From assembly GCA_964396055.1 (NCBI GenBank), contig CAYNDV010000003.1, forward strand, positions 19,509-83,508: 64,000 bases of DNA. The letters are read 5' to 3'. This DNA is from CAYJPV01 sp964396055 (GTDB taxonomy: Bacteria > Acidobacteriota > Vicinamibacteria > Vicinamibacterales > JAKQTR01). The notes under the pieces were generated by a model. It had not been told where the DNA came from, searched no databases, and worked only from the letters and a program-made list of their open reading frames with translations. Positions 17,213 through 27,800 of the stretch are shown here, piece after piece (position 1 is the stretch's first letter; each line of letters begins with the position of its first letter). The translations under genes were made by a program, and so were the position numbers.

Positions 17213-18108
17213 GCGCGCCCCCGGTAGTAGTCGATGACGACGTCTTCGAGGCGGCGCTCCGCGATCTCGAGATCCGCGACCGGCAGGGTGCCCAGCAGGC
17301 GGACCAGCGGTCCCATGTCATCGACCGTCCGCAGTTCCCATCGCCGAGGCCCGATGGCCGATGGCGCGAACCCGTCGGGCCACTCGCCGGGGGCCGCCAC
17401 GTCGCGCTCGAACGTCACCCGGACGACGCGGGGGGCCAGCCGCCGCACGTCGGACACCGTCGCGTCGAGCACCAGTTCCCCGCGGCGGAGGAGGCCGATG
17501 CGGTCGCACACCCGTTCCACCTCGGACAGGACGTGCGACGACATGAAGACCGTCCGCCCGCGCGCCCGCACACCGTCGACGAGGCCGTAGAACGCCTCCT
17601 GCACGAGCGGGTCGAGGCCCTCGGTCGGTTCGTCGAGGATCAGCAGGGCGGGGTCCGACTGAAACGCCTGAACGATGCCCAGCTTGCGTTTCATGCCGGT
17701 GCTGTATTCGCGCACGCGGCGGTCGAGATCGCCAGGCGCGAACGACAGGGTGTCGAGCAACTGCGCCTGATACGCAGGGTCGACGCGCGCCGACAGCCGG
17801 CCGAGCACCTCGAGCACCTGCCGACCGGTCATGTCCGGGTAGAGGCGCATCTCACCGGGGAGGTACCCGACGGAGGCACGCGCGGCGAGGCCGTCGCGCT
17901 GGCAGTCGTGGCCGAGGATCGACGCGCGGCCGCCGGTGGGCCGCAGCAGGTCGAGCAGGAGACGGATGGTGGTGGTCTTGCCCGCGCCGTTGAGACCAAG
18001 AAAGCCGAACACTTCGCCGGCCGGCACGCGCAGGGACAGGTGCTTGACCGCCACCAGGCGGCCGAAACGCTTCGTGAGCCCGTCGATGACGACTGGATCT
18101 TCGGTCAT
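17209..18108 (-). CDS. ABC-2 exporter ATP-binding protein
   Basis: 299 aa. Walker A GLNGAGKTT, Q-loop VGYLPGEMRLYPDMT, a divergent signature region (REYSTGMKRKLGIVQA), Walker B ALLILDEPTEGLD, and switch His in VFMSSHVLSEVERVCDRIGLLRRGEL. The YSTGMKRK form of the signature is usual for CcmA/DrrA-like ABC-2 ATPases. C-terminal ~80 residues extend beyond the core, as in drug or lipid exporters. Overlaps the permease gene by 4 bp. Confidence 0.93.
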   Translation of the reverse strand: MTEDPVVIDGLTKRFGRLVAVKHLSLRVPAGEVFGFLGLNGAGKTTTIRLLLDLLRPTGGRASILGHDCQRDGLAARASVGYLPGEMRLYPDMTGRQVLEVLGRLSARVDPAYQAQLLDTLSFAPGDLDRRVREYSTGMKRKLGIVQAFQSDPALLILDEPTEGLDPLVQEAFYGLVDGVRARGRTVFMSSHVLSEVERVCDRIGLLRRGELVLDATVSDVRRLAPRVVRVTFERDVAAPGEWPDGFAPSAIGPRRWELRTVDDMGPLVRLLGTLPVADLEIAERRLEDVVIDYYRGRA

Positions 18109-18171
18109 CGGGCTGTCGAACGGCCCGCAGCCGCCAGGAGTGGTTTCCCGGCGGCTGCGGGCCCCACCCCG

Positions 18172-21100
18172 TTACTTGAACAACGGGTCAGGCGCGATCG
18201 TGAGCTTCTTCGTCGCGACGTCCTTGCCGTCCACGTTCAGCGTGACCGTGTAGACCCCGGGGTCCACCTGCGGAACCCGGGCGAACCGCCCGCCGCCGCC
18301 GGCCGGCACGGGCGGCTGGTTCTGCGGCGCCTGGCGGTTGAGATTCCAGAAGATCTTCTGGAGCCCCTTCTTCGCGCTCGGCGTCAGTTCCTGGACGGAG
18401 GTGCCATCCAGTTCCTTGATCGTGAGCTTCACGTTCTTGGCGTCGGCCTGCAGGTAGTAGTAGACGTTGGCCCCGACCGGCGGATTGTCGGCCTTCACCA
18501 GTTCGCCGTAGGTCTCGCCGCGGCGGTCGAAGCGGTTCCACTTCACGGCGGCCTGGGGCTCGAACAGGTACGCCGCCTGCTGGAACACCTCAGGCTTGAA
18601 CTCCCGGATCGGCGCGATGTCCACCACCCAGAAGCCGCGGGCGTAGCTGCCGATGGCCATCTCGCGGTCGCGTTTCTGAATCGCCAGGTCCCGGATCACC
18701 ATCGTCGGCTGCGACGTGCTGAAGGCGGTCCACGTTCGGCCCTGGTCGATGGTCACCCAGATGCCGTAGTCGGTGCCCAGGTACAGCACGTTCGGGTTGG
18801 CCGGATCCTCTTCCACGTCCCAGATCGGGTTGTTCATGCCCGCCGAGATGTCGGTCCACGTCTTGCCGAGGTCCTTCGTGACGAACAGCCACGTCTTGTC
18901 CTCGTTGTGGGTCCGGTAGCCGCTGAAGGCGACGTAACACGTCTGCTCGTCGTGCATCGACGGCACCACGCGCTTCACCCAGCGGTCGTACGGGATGAGG
19001 TCGCCCTTGACGCCGGGCTTCGGCTTGCCCGTGGCGTCGTAGAACTGGGCCGTGATGTTCGTCCAGTTCACCCCGCCGTCCGTCGTCACCTGCACGTTGC
19101 CGTCGTCGGTGCCCGCCCAGTAGAGACCGGCCTTCCTGGCCGATTCGGCGAACGAGTAGACCGTGGCCCACTGGAGGTTCGTCTTGCGCGACAGCCGGAT
19201 CTTCTCCTTGTCCGCCTTCGTCAGGTCCGGGCTGATCTTCTGGAACGATCCCGTGGCACCGCGGCTGAGCGACCGCCACACGTACTGGTTCGCGATGTAC
19301 ACGATGCCCGGGTTGTGCGGCGAGAGGACGATGGGCGCGTTCCACTGATAGCGGTACGCCGGCTCGCCCCCAGCCGCCTGCTCGGGCGTGAGCCGCACGG
19401 CCAGCGGCTGGGTCTCGCCGGTGTTCAGGTTCTGCCGGCTGGACGAACCGAACTGGCTCTCGTAGTAGATGTACTCCGGGTTCCACCAGTCGCGCACCAC
19501 GTAGAAGCCGTCGCCGGTGGGCAGGTACTTCCAGTCGGTCGGGAAGATGCCGTAGCTGTTGCGGTTCTGGGACGGGCCGATCCACGAGCCGTTGTCCTGC
19601 GTGCCGCCCATCACGTTGTAGGGCTGCTCGTGGTCCACCGACACGTCGTAGAACTGCTGGGCCCTGATGCCGTTCTTCTGGCTCCAGTTCTTCCCGCCGT
19701 TCCAGGTCTCCGACACGGCGCCGTCGTTGCCGCTGAGGATGTGGTTCGAGTTGAGTGGGTCCACCCACACCACGCGGTGGTCGACGTGCGTCTTGCCCTG
19801 GCCGTCCCAGCCGGTCACGGCAAACGTCTTGCCGCCGTCCTTCGACACCGTGGTGTTCGTGTCGCCGCAGTAGAGCACCTGGTCGTTGTTCGGGTCGATG
19901 ACGATGCGCCCGTAGTAGCCGCCCTCGGTCTGGTTCACCTGGGTGCTGCCGCCGACCAGCTTGTACTCCGTCATCGCCTTCCAGGTCTCGCCCTGATCCT
20001 CCGACCGGTACACCACGCCGCTGCGCTTCGTCGGCTGCAGGATGGTCAACTGGCCCGCGTAGATCAGCTCGAGCGCGTGGCGGTTGATGATCTGCTGGCG
20101 CCCTTTCGCCTCGGTCGAGTCCGGCTTGGCCGGCTCCTTCTTCGTGAGCGCCTCGATCTCGGCGATCGAGGCAATGACGTCCTCGTCCTTCGCGTGCAGC
20201 TTTTTCGCCAGGCCCTGCAGCTTGGCAAGGTCGATGTTGTTCTTGACCAGGAAGTCCTTGTCGGCGATCTGATCGTTGAACGCCTTGACGACGTCTGCTT
20301 CCTTGTCTGCCGTCACCAGCGTGAACTTCGGCAGCAGCTTCGCCATCTCCAGCGGCAGCTTGTAGGTCTTCAGCGTCGCCAGGCTGACGTCGGGCCGGAA
20401 GAGCGGCGTGCCCGCCGCCATCGCGCCGCCCCCGCCCATGCCAGGCCCCGCGGGCGTGGCGCGGAAGTTCGCGATGCCGTCACGCTCGGCGAACCCGAGG
20501 TTCACTTCCTCGTCCATGCGCGCGTACACGATCTTCGGGTTCTTCTCGAAGATGGCGAGGCCCGTGCGGCCGCGGGCCACGTTCTCGGCGAGGCCGTTCG
20601 TCAGCTTCTTCCAGGTCTTGCCGCCGTCGATCGTCTTGTAGAGATCGTTGCCGGCGTGGCGGTCGATGTAGGTCCAGGCCCGCCGGAACAGCTTGTAGGA
20701 CGCGGCGATGACGATGTCGGAGTTGGCCGGGTCGATCACGAAGTCGGCCACGCCGCGGTCCTTCGCCACCGACGCGAAGACGTTGGTCCACGTCTTGCCG
20801 CCGTCGGTGGTCTTGTAGAGCCCGCGCTCGCAGTCCATCTCGTTGTCGTACAGCTTGCCCTCGGCCGCCACGTAGACGATGTCGGGGTTCTTCGCGTCGA
20901 TCTCGACCTTCGGGATGAAGTAGCTCTTCTCGAGGCCCACCTTCGTCCACGTCTTCCCGGCGTCCGTGGACTTCCACACCCCGTTGCCGTGGGTGCTCGA
21001 GCGGGCGTGCATCGGCTCGCCGGTGCCCAGGTAGAAGACGTTCGGATTCGACGGGGCGATGGCCATCCAGCCCACGCTCAGCGTGCCGCCCTTCTCGAAG

Positions 21101-21453
21101 ATCGGCTCGAAGTGGATGCCGCCGTCCTCGGTCTTCCACACGCCGCTCGAGGCCATCAGGGCGTAGTAGGTCTGGCTCTGGCCGCGCGGGACGGCAAAGC
21201 CCGTGACGCGGCCCGAGAAGGTCGTCGGGCCAATCCAGCGCCACGTGAACTGGTTGAAGTCGTCGGCGGTGAGCGCCGGGGCCGCCGCTGTGGCGGCGGG
21301 TGCGGGAGCCGGCGCCTGGGCCGGCGCGGCGGCCGGCTGGGCCGCAGCGGGCTTGGGCGGGGCCTGGGGAGCCTGCGCGGCGCCAATCACGCCCATCAGG
21401 CCCACCAACGCCGCCACCATCACGACACGCGATCTGGCGAATGAGTTCGACAC
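18172..21453 (-). CDS. Large secreted BNR/VPS10-type beta-propeller protein
   Basis: About 1093 aa. GTG 21453 is preferred because GGAGG precedes it closely and a clean signal peptide follows (SNSFARSRVVMVAALVGLMGVIGAAQA); an upstream ATG at 21471 is the alternative. A Pro/Ala-rich linker (residues ~30-60) leads to a WRWIGPTTFSGRVTGFAV domain and many Asp-box repeats (KTEDGGIHF, KSTDAGKTW, KTTDGGKTW, KTIDGGKTW, RSEDQGETW, VSKDGGKTF, VTKDLGKTW, TIDQGRTW), the mark of sortilin/VPS10 and sialidase-like propellers. A Lys/Glu-rich insertion sits near residues 370-450. Such proteins are abundant in Acidobacteriota and Bacteroidota; function is not established. Confidence 0.88.
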   Translation of the reverse strand: MSNSFARSRVVMVAALVGLMGVIGAAQAPQAPPKPAAAQPAAAPAQAPAPAPAATAAAPALTADDFNQFTWRWIGPTTFSGRVTGFAVPRGQSQTYYALMASSGVWKTEDGGIHFEPIFEKGGTLSVGWMAIAPSNPNVFYLGTGEPMHARSSTHGNGVWKSTDAGKTWTKVGLEKSYFIPKVEIDAKNPDIVYVAAEGKLYDNEMDCERGLYKTTDGGKTWTNVFASVAKDRGVADFVIDPANSDIVIAASYKLFRRAWTYIDRHAGNDLYKTIDGGKTWKKLTNGLAENVARGRTGLAIFEKNPKIVYARMDEEVNLGFAERDGIANFRATPAGPGMGGGGAMAAGTPLFRPDVSLATLKTYKLPLEMAKLLPKFTLVTADKEADVVKAFNDQIADKDFLVKNNIDLAKLQGLAKKLHAKDEDVIASIAEIEALTKKEPAKPDSTEAKGRQQIINRHALELIYAGQLTILQPTKRSGVVYRSEDQGETWKAMTEYKLVGGSTQVNQTEGGYYGRIVIDPNNDQVLYCGDTNTTVSKDGGKTFAVTGWDGQGKTHVDHRVVWVDPLNSNHILSGNDGAVSETWNGGKNWSQKNGIRAQQFYDVSVDHEQPYNVMGGTQDNGSWIGPSQNRNSYGIFPTDWKYLPTGDGFYVVRDWWNPEYIYYESQFGSSSRQNLNTGETQPLAVRLTPEQAAGGEPAYRYQWNAPIVLSPHNPGIVYIANQYVWRSLSRGATGSFQKISPDLTKADKEKIRLSRKTNLQWATVYSFAESARKAGLYWAGTDDGNVQVTTDGGVNWTNITAQFYDATGKPKPGVKGDLIPYDRWVKRVVPSMHDEQTCYVAFSGYRTHNEDKTWLFVTKDLGKTWTDISAGMNNPIWDVEEDPANPNVLYLGTDYGIWVTIDQGRTWTAFSTSQPTMVIRDLAIQKRDREMAIGSYARGFWVVDIAPIREFKPEVFQQAAYLFEPQAAVKWNRFDRRGETYGELVKADNPPVGANVYYYLQADAKNVKLTIKELDGTSVQELTPSAKKGLQKIFWNLNRQAPQNQPPVPAGGGGRFARVPQVDPGVYTVTLNVDGKDVATKKLTIAPDPLFK

Positions 21454-21491
21454 GGTTCCTCCCCGGGACATGGCAAGAGCGACGATGTAGT

Positions 21492-22814
21492 TCAACTGCG
21501 CAGCAGGCCGGACGGTGTTGACCGGTGCCGCAGCCGTGGCCAGGCGGCCGCGTACCCCAGCACCACCACAAAGCAGACGAGCGGCACGCCGAACCCGGCC
21601 CGCATCGACCAGCGGTCGGCCATCGCGCCCATCACCAGCGGCATGACGGCACCGCCCACGATGGCCATCACGATGTAGGCGGCGGCCCGCTTGGCTTCGG
21701 CGCCGAGCCCGTCGATCCCGAGGGCGAAGATCGTCGGGAACATGATCGACATGAAGAAAAACGTCGCGAAGAGCGCCGCCACCGACGCCCACCCCGCGGG
21801 CAGCATCACGACGGCCGTCACCACCACGTTGACCAGCGCGAAGGCCGACAGCATCGCATGCGCGCGGAAGCGGCGCAGCAACGCGGCGCCGATGAACCGC
21901 CCGGCCAGGAACAGGCCGAAGCCGCCGAACGACAGCAACTGCGACGCGGCCCGCTCCGTGATGCGCCGGCCCTCGGGCGTCTCGTGCGTCCACGCCGCCG
22001 GCAGCGCCGACGCGGCCTCAGCGCCGAGCACGGGCATGTCCGCCACGATGTAGTTGATGAAGAAGCTGAAGATGCCCGTCTGGGCGGCCACGTAGAAGAA
22101 CTGGGCCACCACCGCCAGGACGAAGTGCGGGTGGCTCCAGATCGAACGGGCCGGCCCCGCCTGCGCGCCTCCGCCGTCGTCTTCACCCACCAGGTCGGGC
22201 ATCTCGGCCCGGCTGAAGAGCAGCGCCAGCACCACCACCACGATGCCGATGCCCAGGTAGGGGAGGTAGAGGGTCTCGTTGCTGCGGTTTATCTCGCCCG
22301 TGGCCGACAACACGAACTGGCCGCCGATGAGGGGCCCCAGGATCCAGCCGACGCCATTGCAGCTCTGCGCCAGGTTGATGCGGGCCGCGCCGTACTCGGG
22401 CGGACCCAGGACCGTGGTGTACGGGTTCGCGACCGTCTCGAGGCAGGTCAGGCCGGTCGCCAGGATGAACAGACCGGTCAGGAACGCGCCGAACGTCCCG
22501 ATGCGCGTCGCCGGAATGAACCAGAACGCGCCCACCGCAATGAGGCCGAGCCCCGTCACGATGGCCGCCTTGTAGCCGAAGCGGCGCGCGAGGCGCCCCG
22601 CCGGGATGGCCATCAGGAAGTAGCCCATGTAGTTGGCGAACTGCACGAACGCCGACTGGGCCTTGGTCACCTCCAGCGAGTTCTGGAAGTGCTTGTTCAG
22701 GACGTCGATCAGGCCGTTGCACAGGCCCCACAGCAGGAACAGGCTGCTGACCAGCGCGAAGGTGAAGGCATGATTGCGGCCGTCCCGGGTCCGGAACATC
22801 CCTGCCAGGCTCAT
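21492..22814 (-). CDS. FucP-like MFS sugar permease
   Basis: 440 aa from ATG 22814; the frame runs on to 22940, but those residues are not membrane-like. Twelve-helix MFS protein of the FHS (fucose/glucose-galactose:H+) group: FLLWGLCNGLIDVLNKHFQNSLEVTKAQSAFVQFANYMGYFLMAIPAGRLARRFGYK, CLETVANPYTTVLGPPEYGAARINLAQSCNGVGWILGPLIGG. Inner-membrane proton symporter, likely importing fucose or a related hexose. This pairs well with the GH29 and GH95 fucosidases in the window. Confidence 0.9.
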   Translation of the reverse strand: MSLAGMFRTRDGRNHAFTFALVSSLFLLWGLCNGLIDVLNKHFQNSLEVTKAQSAFVQFANYMGYFLMAIPAGRLARRFGYKAAIVTGLGLIAVGAFWFIPATRIGTFGAFLTGLFILATGLTCLETVANPYTTVLGPPEYGAARINLAQSCNGVGWILGPLIGGQFVLSATGEINRSNETLYLPYLGIGIVVVVLALLFSRAEMPDLVGEDDGGGAQAGPARSIWSHPHFVLAVVAQFFYVAAQTGIFSFFINYIVADMPVLGAEAASALPAAWTHETPEGRRITERAASQLLSFGGFGLFLAGRFIGAALLRRFRAHAMLSAFALVNVVVTAVVMLPAGWASVAALFATFFFMSIMFPTIFALGIDGLGAEAKRAAAYIVMAIVGGAVMPLVMGAMADRWSMRAGFGVPLVCFVVVLGYAAAWPRLRHRSTPSGLLRS

Positions 22815-22896
22815 GGCCGGGCATCTTACTCGGGGCCAGGGCCCGGGGGCTAGGGGCGACCCGGAGCACGGTCGAAGGGTCGGGGCTGGCGGCTCG

Positions 22897-24525
22897 TTAT
22901 CGGAGCGCCCGGTACGTGAAGCCCCTGAAGCGTACCTCACCCTGGCCCGCCGCGTAGAGCGCCGGCCGCAGGCTGAGGAAGTCGTACGCCACGTTGTGGT
23001 GATAGCCGGACACCTCCATCCGTGTGCCGAACCGCTCCCACGCCTTCCCGTCGGCGCTGTACTCGATGGTGACGATGTGCTCGTCGTTCGTCAGGCGCAG
23101 GTGCAGGGTGCGCCCCAGGTGACCGGGCTTCCCGCTGACCCGCTCGGTGCCGTAGCGGTGCATGACGAAATCCTTGTCCGAGTACCCGAGGCCCGCGTAC
23201 AGGCGGCTGTTGTAGAACGTCAAGATGCCGGCCGTGGCTCCGGGGTCGATCTCAACCTCCACCTGAATCTGGTAGGCATGGTCGCCGGTCACGAACCACA
23301 GCGGCGAACTGTCGGCGGGCGTCGTGCCGCGGGCCTTCAGCACCAGCGTGCCGAGGTCGAACCGGTACCGCTCCCGATCCGTGTCGGTGCCCTTGTAGAA
23401 GCTCCACTGCACGCCCATCTTCTCCGGCGTGAACGGCCCGCTGAACGGGAACCCGTGGGGCCCCGCCGTGGGCGCCGGCATCCGGATCGGCCGCGCCACG
23501 TCCTCCCCCGCGGCCTTGAACCAGCCATCGTCGGTCCACACCACGGGCTCCAGGATCGTCTGCCGCCCGAGGTTGTAGAAGCCGTTCTCGTACGCGTGAT
23601 AGACGACGTACCACCGGCCGTCCGGGCCTTCGACCAGGGTGGCGTGACCCTTGGACCACCAGCGTTCGTCGCGTGAGACCGTGCGGATGATGGGGTTGTA
23701 CGGCGAGTTCTCCCACGGGCCCTCGATGGTCTTCGATCGCGCCGCAATCACCATGTGGCTGGTGGGCGGTCCGGCCGTGCCGCCCTCGGCCAGCACCATG
23801 TAGTAGTAGTCGCCCCGCTTGAGCATCTTCGGGCCTTCCTGGGCAAAGCCTTCCACCACCCAGTCGGCGGGGTACTGCCAGCCGTCGTAGACCTTCTTCA
23901 TGGGCGCGGTCACCGACAGGCCATCCGAGGCCAGCGGCACCATGAAACCGCCGCTGAGGAACAGGTACCGTGCACCGTCCGGGCCGACGACGTGGCCCGG
24001 GTCGATGCGGCCGACCTTGAGGTCGATGGGGTCGCTCCACGGCCCGCGGATGTCGTCGGCCCAGATGACGTAGTTCGATCGGTACGGCGACCCGATGCCC
24101 GGGAAGTAGATGTAGTAGCGGCCCCGGTGCTTCACGAGATCCGGGGCCCACACCGAGCCGACGTTTCGGGCGAGCGCCGGGCCGATCGGCTGCCAGTTCA
24201 CCAGGTCGCGCGAGTGCCAGATGACGAGGCCGGGGTAGGCATCGAACGACGAGAACGTCATGTAGTAGTCGGCGCCGTCCTTCAGGATTGAGGGGTCGGG
24301 ATGATCGCCGGCGACGATCGGATTCAGGAAGGAGCCGTTGCCGAGGTCGGCCTTGCGCTGGCCTTCGACCCCGCGGGCCCAGGGCGAGCCGGGTGATGGC
24401 GGGTCCTGGCTGGCGTGTGGCAGAGACGACACCAGGAAAGCCGCCGTCAGTATCAGCGCCATAGAGGACATACCACTGATCTTGCGTGGATGGCCGGGTG
24501 TGTTCCCAATCGGTTCCTGGGTCAT
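22897..24525 (-). CDS. GH43-family glycosidase, secreted
   Basis: 542 aa from ATG 24525 (AGGA 7 nt upstream); an internal ATG at 24471 would give a shorter signal peptide (MSSMALILTAAFLV). Five-bladed propeller of GH43: catalytic base in AGDHPDPSILKDG, pKa modulator Asp in GRIDPGHVVGPDG, acid Glu in VVEGFAQEGPKMLKRGDYYYM. A C-terminal beta-sandwich (residues ~360-540) with IEYSADGKAWERFGTRME resembles DUF1349/concanavalin-like modules seen in GH43 enzymes. Members are arabinofuranosidases, xylosidases or galactanases. Divergent from the TonB receptor and probably co-controlled with it. Confidence 0.9.
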   Translation of the reverse strand: MTQEPIGNTPGHPRKISGMSSMALILTAAFLVSSLPHASQDPPSPGSPWARGVEGQRKADLGNGSFLNPIVAGDHPDPSILKDGADYYMTFSSFDAYPGLVIWHSRDLVNWQPIGPALARNVGSVWAPDLVKHRGRYYIYFPGIGSPYRSNYVIWADDIRGPWSDPIDLKVGRIDPGHVVGPDGARYLFLSGGFMVPLASDGLSVTAPMKKVYDGWQYPADWVVEGFAQEGPKMLKRGDYYYMVLAEGGTAGPPTSHMVIAARSKTIEGPWENSPYNPIIRTVSRDERWWSKGHATLVEGPDGRWYVVYHAYENGFYNLGRQTILEPVVWTDDGWFKAAGEDVARPIRMPAPTAGPHGFPFSGPFTPEKMGVQWSFYKGTDTDRERYRFDLGTLVLKARGTTPADSSPLWFVTGDHAYQIQVEVEIDPGATAGILTFYNSRLYAGLGYSDKDFVMHRYGTERVSGKPGHLGRTLHLRLTNDEHIVTIEYSADGKAWERFGTRMEVSGYHHNVAYDFLSLRPALYAAGQGEVRFRGFTYRALR

Positions 24526-24600
24526 GGCGGGGTCCTGTGGTCGATTTCGGCTGAGATTGCGTTCTGTTCGGGTATTGACCCCTGGATTTCACAATAGATC

Positions 24601-24614
24601 TTGACATCCGTCAA
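24601..24614. promoter_or_regulatory. Palindromic operator candidate between GH43 and TonB-receptor genes
   Basis: TTGAC-ATCC-GTCAA, perfect 5-bp arms around 4 bp, in the 283-bp divergent region. The left part, TTGACA, is also a perfect -35 hexamer, but no good -10 follows on the plus strand at 17 bp (TTTTCT only). A local repressor site is possible; no regulator gene is adjacent. The rest of 24526-24808 shows only the receptor's AGGAGG at 24798-24803. Confidence 0.45.
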
Positions 24615-24808
24615 GGAATGGTTTTTTCTAGTGCCAGCGCCGATTGGATTGTCCACTTTGCGTCTGGCTGAGATAGTTGTCAGGCGGATCGAGACGGCCT
24701 CCTGGACAAGGGTTCGACGGCGCCCGCCGCACTTACGTTGGTAGGGGGAAACCGGTTCACGCCGCAGCGTCCGCGTCGCCCGACGCGTCCGTGTCCCAGG
24801 AGGATCGT

Positions 24809-27800
24809 ATGAGGAAGTTGGTTGTGAGGCTCGCGATCGTCGCGGTCCTCGTCGCGCTGGCCTCGATGGGCGTCAGCGCCCAGGACTACCGCGCCCGCGT
24901 GCAGGGCTCCATCGTCGACAGCAGCCAGGCGGCCCTGCCGGGCGCCACCGTCGAACTGATCAACGAGGCCACGGGTATCAAGGCGTTCAGGGTCGCCGAC
25001 GGCGAAGGCCGGTACCTGTTCGACTTCGTGGAACCCGGCACCTACACGGTGACGGCCGAACTCGCCGGCTTCAAGAAGGCCGAGCGCAAGGGCATCCGCG
25101 TGCAGCAGCGCGGGGACGTCACCGCCGACCTGGCCCTGGAGATCGGCACGCTGGCCGAGACCGTCACGGTCCAGGCGGAGGCCACGCAGGTCCAGCTCAA
25201 CAGCAGCAACGCGCAGATCACGCTGGAGCGCCAGCTCATCGACCAGATGCCGCTCAGCGGGCGCAATCCCTACAACCTGGCGATGCTCGACCCGACGCTG
25301 AACCCCGGCGTGGGCAGCACGGCGAACGAGAACCGGCCGTACCACCACGCCTTCGCCAACGACTACGACGCGGGCGGCGGCACGCGGCGGGCCAACGACG
25401 TGCTGCTCGACGGCGTGCCGCTCAACGCCAGCTACAAGACGGCGTACACGCCGGCGATGGACGCGGTCGAGGAAATCACGGTGTCCAAGGCCAGCGCGGA
25501 CGCCGAGAACGGCAACAGCCTGGGCGGCATCATCAGCCTGAACATGAAGTCGGGCACCAACACCCTCAAGGGCAGCGGCTACTACTTCATGCGCGACCCC
25601 AGCATGAACGCCATTGCCGATCCGACGCTGGTCATCCCGCCCGGCACCGACACGGCGACGCGGCGGGGCGCGAAGCTCAAGATGTACGGCGGCACGGCGG
25701 GCCTGCCCATCAAGAAGAACCGGCTGTTCAGCTTCACGTCCTTCGAGCAGTGGGACGACAACCGGCCGCTCACCATCGTCCGGACGGTGCCGACCGCGGC
25801 CGAGCGCGGCGGTGATTTCAGCCAGTCGACCCTCAGCGGCCGCGTGCGGACCATCTACAACCCGTACACGTCGGTGGTCAACCCCGCCACGAACCGGGTG
25901 ATCCGCGATCCGTTCGCCGGCAACGTGATTCCGTCGTCGATGATCGACCCCACCGCGCAGAAGATCATGCAGGAGCTGCCGATGCCCAACCTGCCGGGCT
26001 TCCAGGACAACCTGCAGTACGGCATCTACGAGAAGACCGACTACTGGAACTTCTCGGAACGCGTGGACTGGAACATCACGGACAACTGGAAGATCTTCGC
26101 GCGGTACGGCCAGTTCAAGGCCAACCTGTACCAGCAGAACCCGACCGACGCGGGCTACTTCCCGCTCTCGGGCAGCAACCGCTACGGCATGAGCTCGGCC
26201 GCCGACGCCGTGTGGGTGATGTCGAACAAGGCCACCCTCAACATCCGCGGCAGCTACTACAACATGACCGACGAGTACTACAATCCGTCGCTGCTGCTGG
26301 GCGCCGACGGCCTCGCCGGCTACTGGCCCAACAACCCGTGGTACTCGTCGCTCTACAACAGCGGCTACGTCTACTACCCTGCGCTGGACGTGACCAGCGG
26401 CAGCGGCACCGGCACCACCAACCGCCTCGGCCGCCAGGGACGCGAATGGTTCCAGCATCCCAACGCCTGGACGGCGTCGGCCCGCATGAACTGGTACGAG
26501 GGCCGGCACAATATGAAGTGGGGCGCGGAAGTTCGCTCCTACTACGGCGAGGCCGCCCGGTTCGAGCCGATCAACCTCGTCTTCAACTCCACCCTGACCG
26601 CCAACAGTTCCGACTCGCCCGACATCGTCAACACGGGCAACCAGTGGGCGACGTTCCTCCTGGGCACGCTCGACGGTCAGACCAGCGCGCGGCTGGTGCC
26701 GCTGCAGACGCCGGACTCGCGCGGCTACGGCGCGTACTTCCAGGACGACTGGCGCGTCAACGAGCGCCTGACGCTCAACCTGGGACTGCGCTGGGAGTAC
26801 GAGCCGGGCGCCACCGATGCGGACAACCGGCTGTCGGTGCGCTACGACCTGACGCAGCCGATCCCCGAGATGGTGGCCACACCGCCGGCGATGCCGGCCC
26901 AGGCCCTGGCACTGATGGCCAGCAAGGGCTACGGGTACACCTATAACGGGGCCTGGGTGTTCGCCAGCGACGACGACCCCAACGTCGTGAACATCACGCC
27001 GTGGAACTTCCTGCCGCGTTTCGGGGCGGTCTACAACCTCGGCGGCGACAAGGTCATCCGGTTCGCCTACGGCCGCTACCTGCGGTCCTACAGCGCGGTC
27101 CGTGAGACCCTGGGCGACTACGTCAATCAGTACACGGGCTACGCCCAGACCACCAACACGCTCGGCCTGGCCAGCGGCGTGCCACGCCAGGTGCTGGCCA
27201 ACCCGTATCCGGCCGGCGTCAACCCCGTCATCGAGGGTTACGGGCAGGCCTACGGACGCTACACCGGCCTCGGCGGCGCGATCAGCCTGGACGAGTGGGA
27301 GCAGCGGCCGCAGATCAACGACCGGTTCAACGTGTCCTACCAGCAGAAGATCTGGCTCGGCATCGTGGCCGACATCAGCTACTTCTTCAACTACGGATCG
27401 CGGGTGCCGTACGACGTCAACCTGAACATGATGGACCCGGCGTTCCGGTACGAGCTGAAGACCGGCATCACGACGCAGGTGGCCAACCCCTTCCGCAACT
27501 ACCTGACCGTGGACAAGTTCCCGGGCGCCCTGCGCAACGCGTCCACCGTGACGATGGGCAGCCTGCTGGTGCCGTACCCGCAGTACACCTCCATCACCCA
27601 GACCAACACCAACGGGCGCGTCGCTAAGACGCACACCTTCGAGGCCCGTCTGCAGCGGCCGTTCGTCCACGGCCTGAGCTTCCTCGCGTCCTACGCGTAC
27701 AACAACGAGAAGCGCCAGGAGTGGTTCGACGACATCGCCAACTACAAGGTCCTGACCAGCGGCGGCACGGACGGCTGGGAGTGGCGGCCGGTGGCCGACG

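Noticed and set aside
17533..21444. 1303-aa plus-strand ORF
   Set aside because: Antisense to the BNR protein gene; its composition (Arg, Val, Leu, His runs, no domains) is that of a GC-rich shadow frame.
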